Made by a program: the position numbers and the translations under genes
Shown here: positions 40,401-48,739 of the stretch, piece after piece
Position numbering within the stretch: the stretch's first letter is position 1
How the letters are laid out: every line of letters starts with the position of its first letter
NCBI RefSeq assembly: GCF_002968295.1
Contig: NZ_CP134399.1
Location: forward strand, 2,418,001 to 2,482,000
Length of the DNA: 64,000 nucleotides
Source: Mycobacterium sp. ITM-2016-00317
GTDB lineage: Bacteria > Actinomycetota > Actinomycetes > Mycobacteriales > Mycobacteriaceae
Reading direction: 5' to 3'
The notes under the pieces: model-generated
Database searches by the model: none
What the model was told of the DNA's origin: nothing
The model's input: only the letters and a program-made list of their open reading frames with translations

Positions 40401-40868
40401 TCGACCGGGGTCAACACCGCGACGCCGAGATCCCCGATCCCCGGGACCCCGGGCAGCTCGGTGGCGCTCGAAGATCTGCTGACGCCTCCCGGAATGATCC
40501 GGTCGGTCCAGGACGCGACGTCCTCGGTGGTCAGTGTCCTTCCGCCGCCGCCTGCTCCGGTGCCGGGCGGAGCAGGATCGGTCAGTGTCGGCGTCCCCGG
40601 CCCGCCGGACCCGTTCACCCCGCTGGCCGCGACCAGCCTGTCGAACCTGGTGTCGCCGCCGTCGCTGAGCATCCCGTCGATCCCGGGCCTGCCGGTGCCG
40701 CTTCCCAGCGAGGTGCCGGTCCCGTCCGATCTGCTCTGTGTCGGTACGGATTGGTCTGCCACCCAAGGTGATTCAGGTGCGGCTCCGGTCAACGCCGAGA
40801 TCCCGCGGGCACTGATCACGGGTACGGCGCCGGCGGGTGAGCGCCGGGACCGGTGGGACACCCACTAG
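37407..40868 (+). CDS. Very large secreted Pro/Gly/Val/Ala-rich repeat protein
   Basis: This 1153-residue protein has a Sec signal peptide (KKGVVVVMMGSAGIFLSAPV, likely cut after SANA, residue 31) and a short non-repetitive head with Cys40 in GGVPCVGILQQLV. About 1,000 residues of near-periodic sequence built on TPPAPGVPGxP follow, then a non-repetitive tail (IPGLPVPLPSEVPVPSDLLCVGTDW) with a second Cys. No membrane anchor, lipobox or LPxTG is seen. The PCVGI/LCVGT motifs at the two ends hint at a disulfide. ATG start with AGAAGGA about 11 nt upstream. The function is unknown; an extended wall-spanning or adhesive protein is an inference. It stands alone between devS and a convergent GAF-ANTAR gene. 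Confidence 0.85.
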   Translation: MSRTKKGVVVVMMGSAGIFLSAPVLSPSANANPTRGGVPCVGILQQLVSRPGDIPQALTDTARAFTNPGQPAPPVVVPPASSSSSIGTPPAPPTPPGSVLRPSSGATPPVPPSPGTPASTSTSGATPPVPPAPPGSTGIPNSGATPPAPPVPGAPAVTTTNGGTPPAPPVPGAPAGVPVGNPGPPAPPVPGLPIVGDGGAALPPLPPVPGGPAAMPAGAVLPPAPPAPGAPIFGEAGAAPAPGALAGPGGAGAPLEGAAGAVAPGGGAGGGAGVPGGGAPLAAAAGEAGLPAPGAPVEGASGVVPPVGPPAPGAPVEGASGVVPPVGPPAPGAPVVGDGGVVTPPAPGSPGVPVVDEGGVVTPPAPPAPGAPVVDEAGVVTPPAPPAPGAPVVDEAGVVTPPAPPAPGAPVDGASEIATSPGPGAPGVPVESSVEGATPPAPGAPGTPSVNTVETFSPPAPPAPGTPSSSTVETFSPPAPPAPGTPVESSVEIPAPPAPGVPGVPAGGEVNVATPPAPGVPGTPVHTALEVATPPAPGVPGVPIEASSSVVTPPSPGVPGTPVNSSIEVATPPAPGVPGAPIEASSSVVTPPSPGVPGTPVDSAIEVATPPAPGVPGVPVDSAIEVATPPAPGVPGVPAGGEVDVVTPPAPGVPGAPVVSEAGVATPPAPGLPGVPVDSAIEVATPPAPGVPGVPAGGGVDVVTPPAPGVPGAPVVGDAGVATPPAPGLPVVPAGGEGGVVTPPAPGVPGAPVIGEAGLVPPPGVPAPGAPIDAAAGVAGPAGPPAAPVFGEAGAAGVPGGGAPVEGAAGAVGAGAGVPGGGAGVGAGAPLDAAAGAAVPGGVPGAPIFGEAGVATPPVPGVPGGPGAVPVGVVTPPAPGVPGGPGAVPVGVVTPPAPGVPGAPIFGEAGVATPPVPGVPGGPGAVPVGGVTPPAPGVPGTPAAVTVPGGTPGTPPVPPSSTGVSVNTGTPPLPATPGTPAASSVPGNTPGLPPAPGTSTGVNTATPRSPIPGTPGSSVALEDLLTPPGMIRSVQDATSSVVSVLPPPPAPVPGGAGSVSVGVPGPPDPFTPLAATSLSNLVSPPSLSIPSIPGLPVPLPSEVPVPSDLLCVGTDWSATQGDSGAAPVNAEIPRALITGTAPAGERRDRWDTH
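38940..39680 (+). repeat. Thirteen contiguous 57-bp (19-residue) in-frame repeats
   Basis: Thirteen back-to-back units of exactly 19 codons, type VATPPAPGVPGVPVDSAIE, differ mainly in the last six residues (DSAIE, AGGEVD, VVSEAG, IEASSS). Some neighbouring copies, for example those starting near 39225 and 39282, are nearly identical in DNA. Further 19-residue units of the variant ending GGPGAVPVG occur at about 39960-40190. Confidence 0.93.
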
Positions 40869-40880
40869 ACCCGAACGGCC

Positions 40881-40922
40881 CCGGCCGTCCGTCCTCCCGC
40901 TGCGAGAGGTTCGGACGGCCGG
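40881..40922 (+). terminator. Strong hairpin after the repeat protein gene
   Basis: Perfect 11-bp inverted repeat CCGGCCGTCCG / CGGACGGCCGG with a 20-nt loop, 13 nt after the stop codon. It lies between convergent genes and could end transcription from both sides. Confidence 0.6.
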
Positions 40923-40968
40923 CGCCGTCCAGTTCGAAGTGATTGGGCGAGAGGCTGTCTCGGGACGG

Positions 40969-41676
40969 TCAGGCGGTCGACGCCTGCGCGTCGGCGACCA
41001 GTTCGGTGGCCACCTTGATCAGCGGCACGTTGGTGTCCTGGGACAGCTTGCGCAACAACTCGAAGGCCTGGACGGCGTCCACGTGGTAGCGCTCCATGAT
41101 CATGCCTTTCGCCTGGCCGATCATGTCCCGGCTGGCCAGCGCGCGCTTGAACTGGTCTTCGCGGCGCGCGGAATTCCAGGCAACCGACGAGTGCGCGGCG
41201 AAGATGAGTCCGAGAGTGCGCGACTCGGGGGTGAAGGCATCGGCCGTTTCGGCGTAGACGTTCAATGCACCCAGCGTTTCGTCGGCGATGAACAGCTGAA
41301 ACGCCATGATCGCGCGAATGGGTGTCTCTGCCAGCGCGTCGCGCCGGTAGTTCGGGAAACGCTCCTCGGTCTGCAGGTCGGGGACGTGGACAACCCGTTC
41401 CTCCCACGCCGCTGTCAGGCAGGGCCCTTCCAGGTGCTGCTGCTGGATCTTGTCCAGCAGTAGCGGCCAGTGATGTGTCGCCGCCGGGGTCTCGATGCGA
41501 TTGGCATTGCGGCTCAAAGTGATTCCGGCGTACTGCGCACCGGGGATCTCAACAGCGGCGATCTCGGCCAACTCGGCCACGACGGTGTCGGAGTCGGTGT
41601 CGGACCTGTTGTGCAGTCCCTGGACAAGTTCGGCCACCCGTAGATGTGCGGCCTCCATGCCGGCTGGATCGATCAT
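40969..41676 (-). CDS. GAF and ANTAR domain-containing regulator
   Basis: This 235-residue protein has a GAF domain (about 15-165; AGITLSRNANRIETPAATHH, LEGPCLTAAWEERVVHVPDL) and a C-terminal ANTAR domain (ASRDMIGQAKGMIMERYHVD, QAFELLRKLSQDTNVPL). It is a paralogue of the protein at 8694-9395, sharing the GQAKGxIMERxxVDxVQAFxxLRxLSQ core. Such proteins bind hairpin pairs in nascent RNA. The start ATG 41676 has GTGAGGG immediately upstream. No target RNA was identified nearby. Confidence 0.9.
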   Translation of the reverse strand: MIDPAGMEAAHLRVAELVQGLHNRSDTDSDTVVAELAEIAAVEIPGAQYAGITLSRNANRIETPAATHHWPLLLDKIQQQHLEGPCLTAAWEERVVHVPDLQTEERFPNYRRDALAETPIRAIMAFQLFIADETLGALNVYAETADAFTPESRTLGLIFAAHSSVAWNSARREDQFKRALASRDMIGQAKGMIMERYHVDAVQAFELLRKLSQDTNVPLIKVATELVADAQASTA

Positions 41677-41812
41677 CCCTCACCCGTCCGATACTTACGC
41701 GTCAATATGGCACTACAGGCTACCGCTGACCGCAACGGTCGGTGCGGGCATGGGAAATGTTGCCTCTGTGACCGTTTGCTGCGGTCGTCGGGGCGGTTCC
41801 CGGCACCGCTGC

Positions 41813-41826
41813 GCCCCTGATGGGGC
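41813..41826. terminator. Short hairpin between DUF1990 and GAF-ANTAR genes
   Basis: GCCCC-TGAT-GGGGC stem-loop, followed on the plus strand by CCGTTTT. It is located 47 nt past the stop of the minus-strand DUF1990 gene. The 196-nt gap holds no gene that can be supported. Confidence 0.3.
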
Positions 41827-41872
41827 CCGTTTTGCACACCGGCAGGCGCTTTCAGCGAATTCACAGGGGGGA

Positions 41873-42371
41873 TCAGAGCGCGCGGAGATACCGGTCGGTG
41901 ACCACCCGTTGCACCACAGAGGTCACCGGGGCGCCGAGCCGGCTCCACCACGTGGCATGCCGGGAGAACGCAGTCACCTCCGCAGACACCGCTTCAGAGT
42001 CGGGCTGGTAGCTCACCAGGAAAAGCTCCTCGCCGGATACCGCATGTCCGGGCAGCGTGCCGTAGGCGAAACCCCGGCGGTCGGGCTCGTCGACGACGTA
42101 GACCACCCGGCACGGCGCGACCACGGGTCCGAGGTGCACCAGGACCTCGGCGCCCACGGCCGCCTCGACGGCGGTGGCCTCCACCCGCAGCCCCGCCCCG
42201 CGCAGCATGCCCCACCGCATCCCCGCGGCGGCGGCTTGCTCGAACCGGTCCCGGCCCCGGCCGATCACCGACGTCTTCCGCAGGTGGCGGTAGCCCGCGG
42301 GCAGTTCGGCGGCCGTCGCGCCCACCTCGGGGTAGGTCAGCGGCCAGGCTCGCCAGATCAGTCAGTTTCAC
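41873..42371 (-). CDS. DUF1990 family protein with a probable N-terminal frameshift
   Basis: The recognisable body [36 protein letters not shown] and [20 protein letters not shown] is a DUF1990 protein (function unknown). The open frame has a start only at GTG 42325, but in-frame codons upstream read [11 protein letters not shown], the conserved N-terminus of the family, and a GTG at 42371 in another frame gives [10 protein letters not shown], the usual very first residues. The two frames would join near 42341-42350 with a 1-nt insertion or 2-nt (or 5-nt) deletion. Corrected length is about 165 residues. It is divergent from the aldo/keto reductase gene. Confidence 0.72.
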
Positions 42372-42408
42372 GGTGCCAGCTTGGCACCGACCGCGTACCG
42401 TCGGTGCC
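42372..42408. promoter_or_regulatory. Nested inverted repeats filling the 37-nt divergent spacer
   Basis: GGTGCCA-GCT-TGGCACC (42372-42388) and GGCACCGAC-N8-GTCGGTGCC (42383-42408) are both perfect and overlap. They fill the whole space between the GTG of the DUF1990 gene (42371) and the GTG of the aldo/keto reductase (42409). They may be an operator for the divergent pair or structure at both translation starts. Confidence 0.5.
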
Positions 42409-43269
42409 GTGACTGCTGCCCCCGCGCCGACCTTCGCCCTCGGCGGTGAGCTCACCGTCAACCGTCTCGGGTTCGGCGCGATGCGGCTGACCGGCAAGGG
42501 CGTCTGGGGGCCGCCTGCCGACCGGGACGAATGCCTTCGGGTGCTGCGCCGGGCCGTCGAGCTCGGGGTCGACTTCATCGACACCGCGGACTCCTACGGC
42601 CCGTATGTCAGCGAGGAGCTGATCCGCGAGGCGCTGCATCCCTACGACGGCGTGGTCATCGCGACCAAGGCCGGGCTGCTGCGCACCGGCCCGGACGTCT
42701 GGGAGCCGCTCGGGTTCCCGGCCTACCTGCGCCAAGAGTGCGAGCTGAGTCTGCGCCGGCTCGGCGTGGACACCATCGACCTGTTCCAGCTGCACCGCAT
42801 CGACTCGAAGTTCCCGGCCGAAGACCAGATCGGTGAACTGACCGCGCTGCAGCAGGAGGGCAAGATCCGGCACATCGGACTGTCGGAGGTCGACGCCGAC
42901 CAACTGGCCGCCGCCCGTGCGATCGCGCCGATCGTGTCCGTGCAGAACATGTACAACCTCACGACGCGCGGCTCCGAGCCGGTGCTGGAGGTGTGCGAAG
43001 CCGAGCAGATCGCGTTCATCCCGTGGTTCCCGCTGGCTGCGGGCCCGCTGGCGGCGCCTGACGGCCCGCTGCAGCGCATCGCCGCCGAGCACGGGGCCAC
43101 CCCGTCGCAGCTCGCGCTGGCCTGGTTGCTGCACCGTTCACCGGTGATGCTGCCCATCCCCGGCACCTCCAAGGTCGCCCATCTGGAGGAGAACGTTGCC
43201 GCGGCGGCCATCGAATTGACCGACGCCGAGTTCGAGACACTGAGCAACGCCGGCGCCGCCGCGGGCTGA
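42409..43269 (+). CDS. Aldo/keto reductase
   Basis: This 286-residue NADPH-dependent oxidoreductase of the AKR superfamily has a (beta/alpha)8 barrel with [17 protein letters not shown], catalytic Asp/Tyr in [11 protein letters not shown], Lys in VIATKAG, and His in LFQLHRID. The cofactor segment is [21 protein letters not shown] 42409 ([20 protein letters not shown]) is preferred to the 42373 reading, which would run through the inverted repeats. Substrate unknown. It precedes the thioesterase gene by 20 nt. Confidence 0.93.
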   Translation: MTAAPAPTFALGGELTVNRLGFGAMRLTGKGVWGPPADRDECLRVLRRAVELGVDFIDTADSYGPYVSEELIREALHPYDGVVIATKAGLLRTGPDVWEPLGFPAYLRQECELSLRRLGVDTIDLFQLHRIDSKFPAEDQIGELTALQQEGKIRHIGLSEVDADQLAAARAIAPIVSVQNMYNLTTRGSEPVLEVCEAEQIAFIPWFPLAAGPLAAPDGPLQRIAAEHGATPSQLALAWLLHRSPVMLPIPGTSKVAHLEENVAAAAIELTDAEFETLSNAGAAAG

Positions 43270-43289
43270 GCAACCAATACGGTGGGCGG

Positions 43290-43991
43290 GTGAGCACCAA
43301 CAGCGCGGCTGACACACACGTCGGTACTGGATCCGACGCCCGCCTCGGTACTGGAGTCGACGCCCGCGTCGGTACTGGATTCGACGCCCGCGTCGGTGGA
43401 GGTTTCAATCCGCCGAAACCCACCGACCGCGGGGGACCGGACTACGGGCGTTTCGTCGAGGCGGTGCGGGCACTGCAGGATCACGCGCGCGCCGCGGATG
43501 CCCCCGACACGGTGATCACCGAGGCCGCCGACCTGATCGAGAAAGCGTCGGCGCTGCTGGCGCCGTTCGACGCCGACGAATGGTCCTCGCCGTCGGGCCG
43601 CCGGATGGACCTGCCCAACCGCGGCAACATCCTCAGCCCGCCGGTCGACCTGCACGTCACCGAGGACGGCCGGGTCCGCGGCACCGCCCGGTTCCGCCGC
43701 TATCACCTGGGCCGCAACGGCGCCGCGCACGGCGGCGCGGTGGCCCACCTGTTCGACTCGCTGCTCGGTTTCACCGCGTTCAAGCTCAGCGGCAGCAAGG
43801 CCCAGCGCACCGCGTTCCTGCACGTCGACTACCGCAAGATCGCGCTGATCGGTGCCGAGCTGCAGGTCAACGCCGGCATCGACGACATCGTCGACCGCAA
43901 GATCTTCGTGTCGGGGCGTCTGCTCGACGGCGACCAGGTGCTGGCCGAGGCCCATTCGCTGTTCGTCAGACTCAAGCCGGGGCAGCCGTGA
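43290..43991 (+). CDS. PaaI-type hotdog-fold thioesterase with N-terminal octapeptide repeats
   Basis: The C-terminal hotdog domain (about residues 110-228) has RYHLGRNGAAHGGAVAHLFD, in which the HGG motif sits on the central helix, and HVDYRKIALIGAELQVNAGI. It probably hydrolyses an acyl-CoA. The N-terminal ~40 residues consist of three octapeptide repeats VGTGxDAR followed by a Pro-rich linker. GTG start 43290. Its stop overlaps the next start as GTGA. Confidence 0.88.
   Translation: MSTNSAADTHVGTGSDARLGTGVDARVGTGFDARVGGGFNPPKPTDRGGPDYGRFVEAVRALQDHARAADAPDTVITEAADLIEKASALLAPFDADEWSSPSGRRMDLPNRGNILSPPVDLHVTEDGRVRGTARFRRYHLGRNGAAHGGAVAHLFDSLLGFTAFKLSGSKAQRTAFLHVDYRKIALIGAELQVNAGIDDIVDRKIFVSGRLLDGDQVLAEAHSLFVRLKPGQP
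43321..43392 (+). repeat. Three 24-bp tandem repeats coding VGTGxDAR
   Basis: Three consecutive 24-nt units beginning TCGGTACTGGATCCGACGCC, differing at only a few positions, followed by a partial fourth unit (TCGGTGGA). They lie in frame in the 5' part of the thioesterase gene. Confidence 0.9.
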
Positions 43992-44419
43992 GCGAAGACA
44001 CCGGGCTGCGCGGGCTGACCCACAAGTGGGCGCGGTGGCGGGACCGGCTGCGGCAACGCCGCGCCCTCGATCTGGCCTACCGCATCGCCGTCGGCATCGT
44101 CGGCCTGCTGGTGCTGGTCGTCGGCATCCTGGCCATCCCGTACCCCGGCCCCGGCTGGGCGATCGTGTTCCTCGGTCTGGCGATCCTGGCCACCGAGTTC
44201 GAATGGGCGCACCGGCTGCTGAGGTACGTCCGCAAGCGCTACGACGCGGTGATGGACTGGTTCAAGGAGCAGGGACTGTGGGTGCAGGCCCTCGGCGCGC
44301 TGCTCACGTTCGCCGTGGTGGTCGGGACCTTGTGGTTGCTGGGAGCCCTGGCGTTCGTCGGGGGACTGTTCGGGATCGAACACAGCTGGCTGGATAGCCC
44401 CATTGGTATCGGGGCGTGA
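43988..44419 (+). CDS. TIGR02611-like small integral membrane protein
   Basis: This 143-residue protein has a basic N-terminal helix (RDRLRQRRALDLAYR), a membrane hairpin (VGLLVLVVGILAIPYPGPGW then IVFLGLAILATEFEWAHRLL), a soluble segment and a C-terminal membrane pair. The PYPGPGWAI motif is typical of the actinobacterial TIGR02611/PGPGW family, function unknown. GTG start overlaps the thioesterase stop. It lies 70 nt before thrS. Confidence 0.85.
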   Translation: MSEDTGLRGLTHKWARWRDRLRQRRALDLAYRIAVGIVGLLVLVVGILAIPYPGPGWAIVFLGLAILATEFEWAHRLLRYVRKRYDAVMDWFKEQGLWVQALGALLTFAVVVGTLWLLGALAFVGGLFGIEHSWLDSPIGIGA

Positions 44420-44489
44420 GCCCCCGCACCGATAGCATGGTCGCGGTCGACCCGGCCCGCACCCACCTGAACGTTTGGAGAACCCAGCG

Positions 44490-46565
44490 ATGAGCGCCCC
44501 CGCCCGCCCCGCCCCCGTAGCCCCGATCCGGGTCGCTGCCGGGACGACCGCCGGGCAGGCGGTGCGTGACGCCGGCTTGCCGTCCCGCGGCGCGTCCGAC
44601 GCCGTCGTCGTCGTGCGCGACCCCGAGGGTCGGTTGCGGGACCTGTCCTGGATTCCCGACGCCGACGTCGAGGTGGAGCCGGTTGCCGCCGACACCGACG
44701 ACGGCCGCAGCGTGATCCGGCACTCGGCGGCCCACGTGCTGGCCCAGGCGGTCCAGGACATGTTCCCCGAGGCCAAGCTCGGCATCGGCCCGCCGATCAC
44801 CGACGGCTTCTACTACGACTTCGAGGTCGCCGAGCCGTTCACCCCCGAACATCTCGAGGCCCTCGAGAAGCGGATGCGCAAGATCGTCAAGGACGGTCAG
44901 CTGTTCGAGCGCCGGGTGTTCGAATCCAAGGACCAGGCCCGCGAGGAACTCGCCGACGAGCCGTACAAGCTCGAGCTCATCGACGACAAGTCCGGGGACC
45001 TGGAGTCATCGGACGAGATAATGGAGATAGGCGGCGACGAACTGACCGCCTACGACAACCTCAATCCCCGTACCCGCGAACGGGTGTGGGGCGATCTCTG
45101 CCGCGGCCCGCACATCCCGACCACCCGCTACATCCCGGCGTTCAAGCTGACCCGCAGCTCGGCGGCCTACTGGCGCGGCGACCAGAACAACGCCAGCCTG
45201 CAGCGCATCTACGGCACCGCGTGGGAGTCGCAGGAGGCACTCGACCGCCACCTGGAGCTGATCGAGGAAGCGCTCAAGCGCGACCACCGCAAGCTCGGCG
45301 TGGAGCTGGACCTGTTCAGCTTCCCCGACGAACTGGGTTCGGGCCTACCGGTTTTCCATCCCAAGGGCGGAGTGGTGCGTCGCGAGCTGGAGGAGTACTC
45401 GCGGCGCAAGCACATCGAGGCCGGCTACGAGTTCGTCAACACCCCGCACATCACCAAGGAACAGCTCTACATCACCTCCGGGCACCTGGAGTGGTACGCC
45501 GACGGCATGTTCCCGCCGATGCAGATCGACGCGGAGTACAACGAGGACGGCACGGTGCGCAAGCCCGGGCAGGACTACTACCTCAAGCCGATGAACTGCC
45601 CGATGCACCACCTGATCTACCGGTCGCGGGGGCGTTCCTACCGCGAACTGCCGTTGCGGCTCTTCGAGTTCGGCAGCGTGTACCGCTACGAGAAGTCCGG
45701 CGTGGTCCACGGGCTGACCCGGGTGCGCGGCATGACCCAGGACGACGCGCACATCTACTGCACCCGCGAGGAGATGCGCGACGAGCTGGCCCGGCTGTTG
45801 CAGTTCGTGCTGGAACTGCTGGCCGACTACGGGCTCAACGACTTCTATCTGGAGCTCTCGACCAAGGATCCCGAGAAGTTCGTCGGCTCCGACGAGCTGT
45901 GGGAGGAAGCCACCGAGACGCTGCGCGAAGTGGCCGAATCCTCGGGGCTGCAACTGGTTCCCGATCCCGGTGGCGCGGCGTTCTACGGTCCGAAGATCTC
46001 GGTGCAGGTGCGCGACGCGCTGGGACGCAACTGGCAGATGTCGACGATCCAGCTGGACTTCAACATGCCCGACCGCTTCGAGCTGGAGTACACCAGCCCT
46101 GATGGGACACGTAAGCGGCCGGTGCTGATCCACCGTGCGCTGTTCGGGTCGATCGAACGGTTCTTCGGGGTGCTCACCGAGCACTACGCCGGCGCGTTCC
46201 CGGCCTGGCTGGCGCCGGTGCAGGTGGTCGGCATCCCGGTCGCCGACGACCACATCCCGTACCTGGAGGGGCTGGTGAGCCGGCTGCGCGGGCTCGGCAT
46301 CCGCGCCGAGGTGGACACCAGTGACGACCGGATGGCCAAGAAGATCGTCAACCACACGAACCAGAAGGTGCCGTTCATGCTGCTGGCCGGCGACCGCGAC
46401 GTCGAGGCCGGAGCCGTTTCGTTCCGGTTCGGGGACCGCACGCAGATCAACGGCGTGCCGAGCGACCGAGCCGTCGAGGCCATCGTGGACTGGGTGCGCC
46501 GCCGCGAGAACGCGGTTCCCACAGCGGAACTCGTCGAGATCAACGCTGAAGCGGACGAGGGGTGA
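44490..46565 (+). CDS. thrS: Threonyl-tRNA synthetase
   Basis: This enzyme charges tRNA-Thr. The 691-residue protein has an N-terminal TGS domain, an editing domain with [20 protein letters not shown] and [10 protein letters not shown], the class II catalytic core with motif 2 [20 protein letters not shown], zinc-ligand segment MNCPMHH, and motif 3 [20 protein letters not shown]. The C-terminal anticodon-binding domain ends the protein. ATG 44490 is preferred over the in-frame GTG 44475 because TGGAG lies 9 nt before it. It heads the block that continues into lipid and PLP biosynthesis. Confidence 0.97.
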   Translation: MSAPARPAPVAPIRVAAGTTAGQAVRDAGLPSRGASDAVVVVRDPEGRLRDLSWIPDADVEVEPVAADTDDGRSVIRHSAAHVLAQAVQDMFPEAKLGIGPPITDGFYYDFEVAEPFTPEHLEALEKRMRKIVKDGQLFERRVFESKDQAREELADEPYKLELIDDKSGDLESSDEIMEIGGDELTAYDNLNPRTRERVWGDLCRGPHIPTTRYIPAFKLTRSSAAYWRGDQNNASLQRIYGTAWESQEALDRHLELIEEALKRDHRKLGVELDLFSFPDELGSGLPVFHPKGGVVRRELEEYSRRKHIEAGYEFVNTPHITKEQLYITSGHLEWYADGMFPPMQIDAEYNEDGTVRKPGQDYYLKPMNCPMHHLIYRSRGRSYRELPLRLFEFGSVYRYEKSGVVHGLTRVRGMTQDDAHIYCTREEMRDELARLLQFVLELLADYGLNDFYLELSTKDPEKFVGSDELWEEATETLREVAESSGLQLVPDPGGAAFYGPKISVQVRDALGRNWQMSTIQLDFNMPDRFELEYTSPDGTRKRPVLIHRALFGSIERFFGVLTEHYAGAFPAWLAPVQVVGIPVADDHIPYLEGLVSRLRGLGIRAEVDTSDDRMAKKIVNHTNQKVPFMLLAGDRDVEAGAVSFRFGDRTQINGVPSDRAVEAIVDWVRRRENAVPTAELVEINAEADEG

Positions 46566-46566
46566 C

Positions 46567-47115
46567 GTGGACTCCGAGGACACGATCGTAGACCGCGGTG
46601 TCGGCGACCCCGATCAGCTGCAGCGGCTCTGGACACCGCACCGGATGACCTACATCGTCGATGCGGTGAAGGCGGGTCCGGAGACGTCGTCGGAACCGTT
46701 CACCGACATCCCGAACATGTCCGACGAGGACGGGCTGGTCGTCGCGCGCGGCGAGCTCGTGTACGCGGTGCTCAACCTCTACCCGTACAACCCGGGTCAC
46801 CTGATGGTGGTCCCGTACCGGCGGGTGGCCGAGCTGGAGAGCCTCACCGTGGCCGAGAGCGCGGAGCTGATGGCGTTCACGCAGAAGGCCATCCGGGTGA
46901 TGAAGGCGGTGTCACGCCCGCACGGCTTCAACGTCGGCCTCAACCTGGGCACCTCGGCCGGCGGATCGCTGTCCGAACACCTGCACATGCATGTGGTGCC
47001 GCGCTGGGGCGGGGACGCCAACTTCATCACCGTCATCGGCGACTCCAAGGTCATCCCGCAACTGCTGCGGGACACCCGCCGGTTGCTGGCCGCCGAGTGG
47101 GACAGGCAGCAGTGA
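46567..47115 (+). CDS. HIT-domain protein (Ap4A phosphorylase-like)
   Basis: This 182-residue histidine-triad protein has the active-site motif EHLHMHVVPRW and the N-terminal QLQRLWTPHRMTYIVD. It resembles M. tuberculosis Rv2613c, a diadenosine tetraphosphate phosphorylase, which has the same neighbours. GTG start 1 nt after the thrS stop; its own stop overlaps pgsA1 as GTGA. Confidence 0.9.
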   Translation: MDSEDTIVDRGVGDPDQLQRLWTPHRMTYIVDAVKAGPETSSEPFTDIPNMSDEDGLVVARGELVYAVLNLYPYNPGHLMVVPYRRVAELESLTVAESAELMAFTQKAIRVMKAVSRPHGFNVGLNLGTSAGGSLSEHLHMHVVPRWGGDANFITVIGDSKVIPQLLRDTRRLLAAEWDRQQ

Positions 47116-47783
47116 GCGATTTCTACCTGATGACCCGCGCGGCCTACACGAAGTTGTCACGGCCGGTGGCCAAGGGCGCGCTCAAGCTCGGGCTGACCCC
47201 GGACAGTGTCACCATCCTGGGCACCGCCGGCTCGGTGCTGGCCGCGCTGACCCTGTTCCCGATGGGTTATCTCTTCGCCGGCGCGTTCGCTGTCGCGTTC
47301 TTCGTGCTGGCCGACATGCTCGACGGGGCGATGGCCCGGCAGAGCGGCGGCGGCACCCGGTTCGGGGCGGTGCTCGACGCCGCGTGCGACCGGATCAGCG
47401 ACGGGGCGGTGTTCTGCGGGCTGCTGTGGTGGGCGGTGTTCGGGCTGCACAGCACCGGCCTGGCGGTGGCCACCATGATCTGCCTGGTGTCGTCGCAGGT
47501 CATCTCCTACATCAAGGCCCGCGCGGAGGCCAGCGGCCTCAACGGCGACGGCGGCCTGATCGAGCGTCCGGAACGCCTGTTGATCATCCTGGCCGGGGCG
47601 TGCTTCTCCGATCTGCCGTTCTTCCCGCTGCCGTGGCTGCTCGACGTCGCGATGTGGCTGCTCGCGATCACCAGCGTGGTCACGGTGGGGCAGCGGTTGC
47701 ACAGCGTACGGACCTCGGCCGCGGCCATGGACCCGCTGCCGGTGCGCGAAACCGGGGACACGCCGAAGACCACCGACCAATGA
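47112..47783 (+). CDS. pgsA1: Phosphatidylinositol phosphate synthase PgsA1
   Basis: This CDP-alcohol phosphatidyltransferase (223 residues) condenses CDP-diacylglycerol with inositol-phosphate, the first committed step of phosphatidylinositol and PIM synthesis at the inner membrane. The catalytic pattern DxxDG-x2-AR-x8-G-x3-D-x3-D is complete: DMLDGAMARQSGGGTRFGAV then LDAACD. About six membrane helices. GTG start 47112. Followed with a 4-nt overlap by the PIM acyltransferase gene. Confidence 0.95.
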   Translation: MSDFYLMTRAAYTKLSRPVAKGALKLGLTPDSVTILGTAGSVLAALTLFPMGYLFAGAFAVAFFVLADMLDGAMARQSGGGTRFGAVLDAACDRISDGAVFCGLLWWAVFGLHSTGLAVATMICLVSSQVISYIKARAEASGLNGDGGLIERPERLLIILAGACFSDLPFFPLPWLLDVAMWLLAITSVVTVGQRLHSVRTSAAAMDPLPVRETGDTPKTTDQ

Positions 47784-48739
47784 CAGAGCACCCGGCCGGG
47801 TCCGGCGGCACTGGACGGGGACTGCGCTCGCTGCCGTCGGCGGTGGGTGGACAGCTGGCTGACTGGGGCTACGCCGCCGGCTGGCAGCTGGTCCGTGCGG
47901 CCCCGGAGGCCGTGGCGCGCAACACCTTCGACGCCGGCGCGCGATGGGCGGCCCGCAACGGCGGACCCGAACAGCTGCGCAAGAACCTCGCGCGGGTGAC
48001 GGGGACGACCCCGGAGCGCGTGCCCGAAGACCTGATGCGCGCCTCACTGGCGTCCTACGCGCGGTACTGGCGCGAGGCGTTCCGGCTGCCGGCGATGGAC
48101 CACGCGGACCTGGCCCGACGACTGCGCGTCAACGACATCGAGCTGCTGTGGGCGGCACTGGACGCCGGCCGCGGCGCGGTGCTCGCGCTGCCGCACAGCG
48201 GCAACTGGGACATGGCCGGGGTGTGGCTGGTGCAGAACCACGGCACGTTCACCACCGTCGCCGAACGGCTCAAGCCTGAGTCGCTCTATCACCGCTTCCT
48301 GGCCTACCGCGAGCGCCTCGGCTTCGAGGTGGTCCCGCTCTCGGGCGGCACGCGGCCCCCGTTCGACGTGCTGCGCGACCGGTTGCTCGGCAACGGCGTG
48401 GTGTGCCTGATGGCCGACCGGGACATGACCCGGACAGGAGTGCCGGTCGACTTCTTCGGCGAGCCGAGCAGGCTGCCCGCGGGCCCGGCCAAACTCGCGC
48501 TGACGACCGGAGCCGCGCTGCTGCCGGTGCACTGCTGGTTCGAACCCGACGACTGGGGCATGCAGGTCTATCCGGAACTGGACACCTCGTCCGGGGACGT
48601 CATCGCCATCACCCAGGCCCTGGCCGACCGGTTCGCGACCAACATCGCCGCCCACCCCGAGGACTGGCACATGATGCAGCCGCAGTGGCTGGCCGACCTG
48701 TCCGACGAGCGCCGGGCCCGCCTGGAGTCTTACGGATGA
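47780..48739 (+). CDS. patA: Phosphatidylinositol mannoside acyltransferase PatA
   Basis: This 319-residue LpxL/HtrB-type acyltransferase transfers palmitate to the mannose of PIM1/PIM2 at the cytoplasmic face. The HX4D motif is seen as LPHSGNWDMAGVW, with conserved downstream segments CLMADRDMTRTGVPVDFFGE and LPAGPAKLALTTGA. Its position between pgsA1 and pimA, with 4-nt overlaps on both sides, matches the PIM operon of M. tuberculosis (Rv2611c). Confidence 0.94.
   Translation: MTEHPAGSGGTGRGLRSLPSAVGGQLADWGYAAGWQLVRAAPEAVARNTFDAGARWAARNGGPEQLRKNLARVTGTTPERVPEDLMRASLASYARYWREAFRLPAMDHADLARRLRVNDIELLWAALDAGRGAVLALPHSGNWDMAGVWLVQNHGTFTTVAERLKPESLYHRFLAYRERLGFEVVPLSGGTRPPFDVLRDRLLGNGVVCLMADRDMTRTGVPVDFFGEPSRLPAGPAKLALTTGAALLPVHCWFEPDDWGMQVYPELDTSSGDVIAITQALADRFATNIAAHPEDWHMMQPQWLADLSDERRARLESYG

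Noticed and set aside
37410..40861. Two long minus-strand ORFs (37410-40766, 1118 codons, and 37613-40861, 1082 codons) opposite the repeat protein
   Set aside because: Periodic high-GC repeat DNA keeps all frames open. The minus-strand products are compositional mirror images without signal peptide or known motifs, and the plus-strand ORF has a signal peptide, RBS and terminator.
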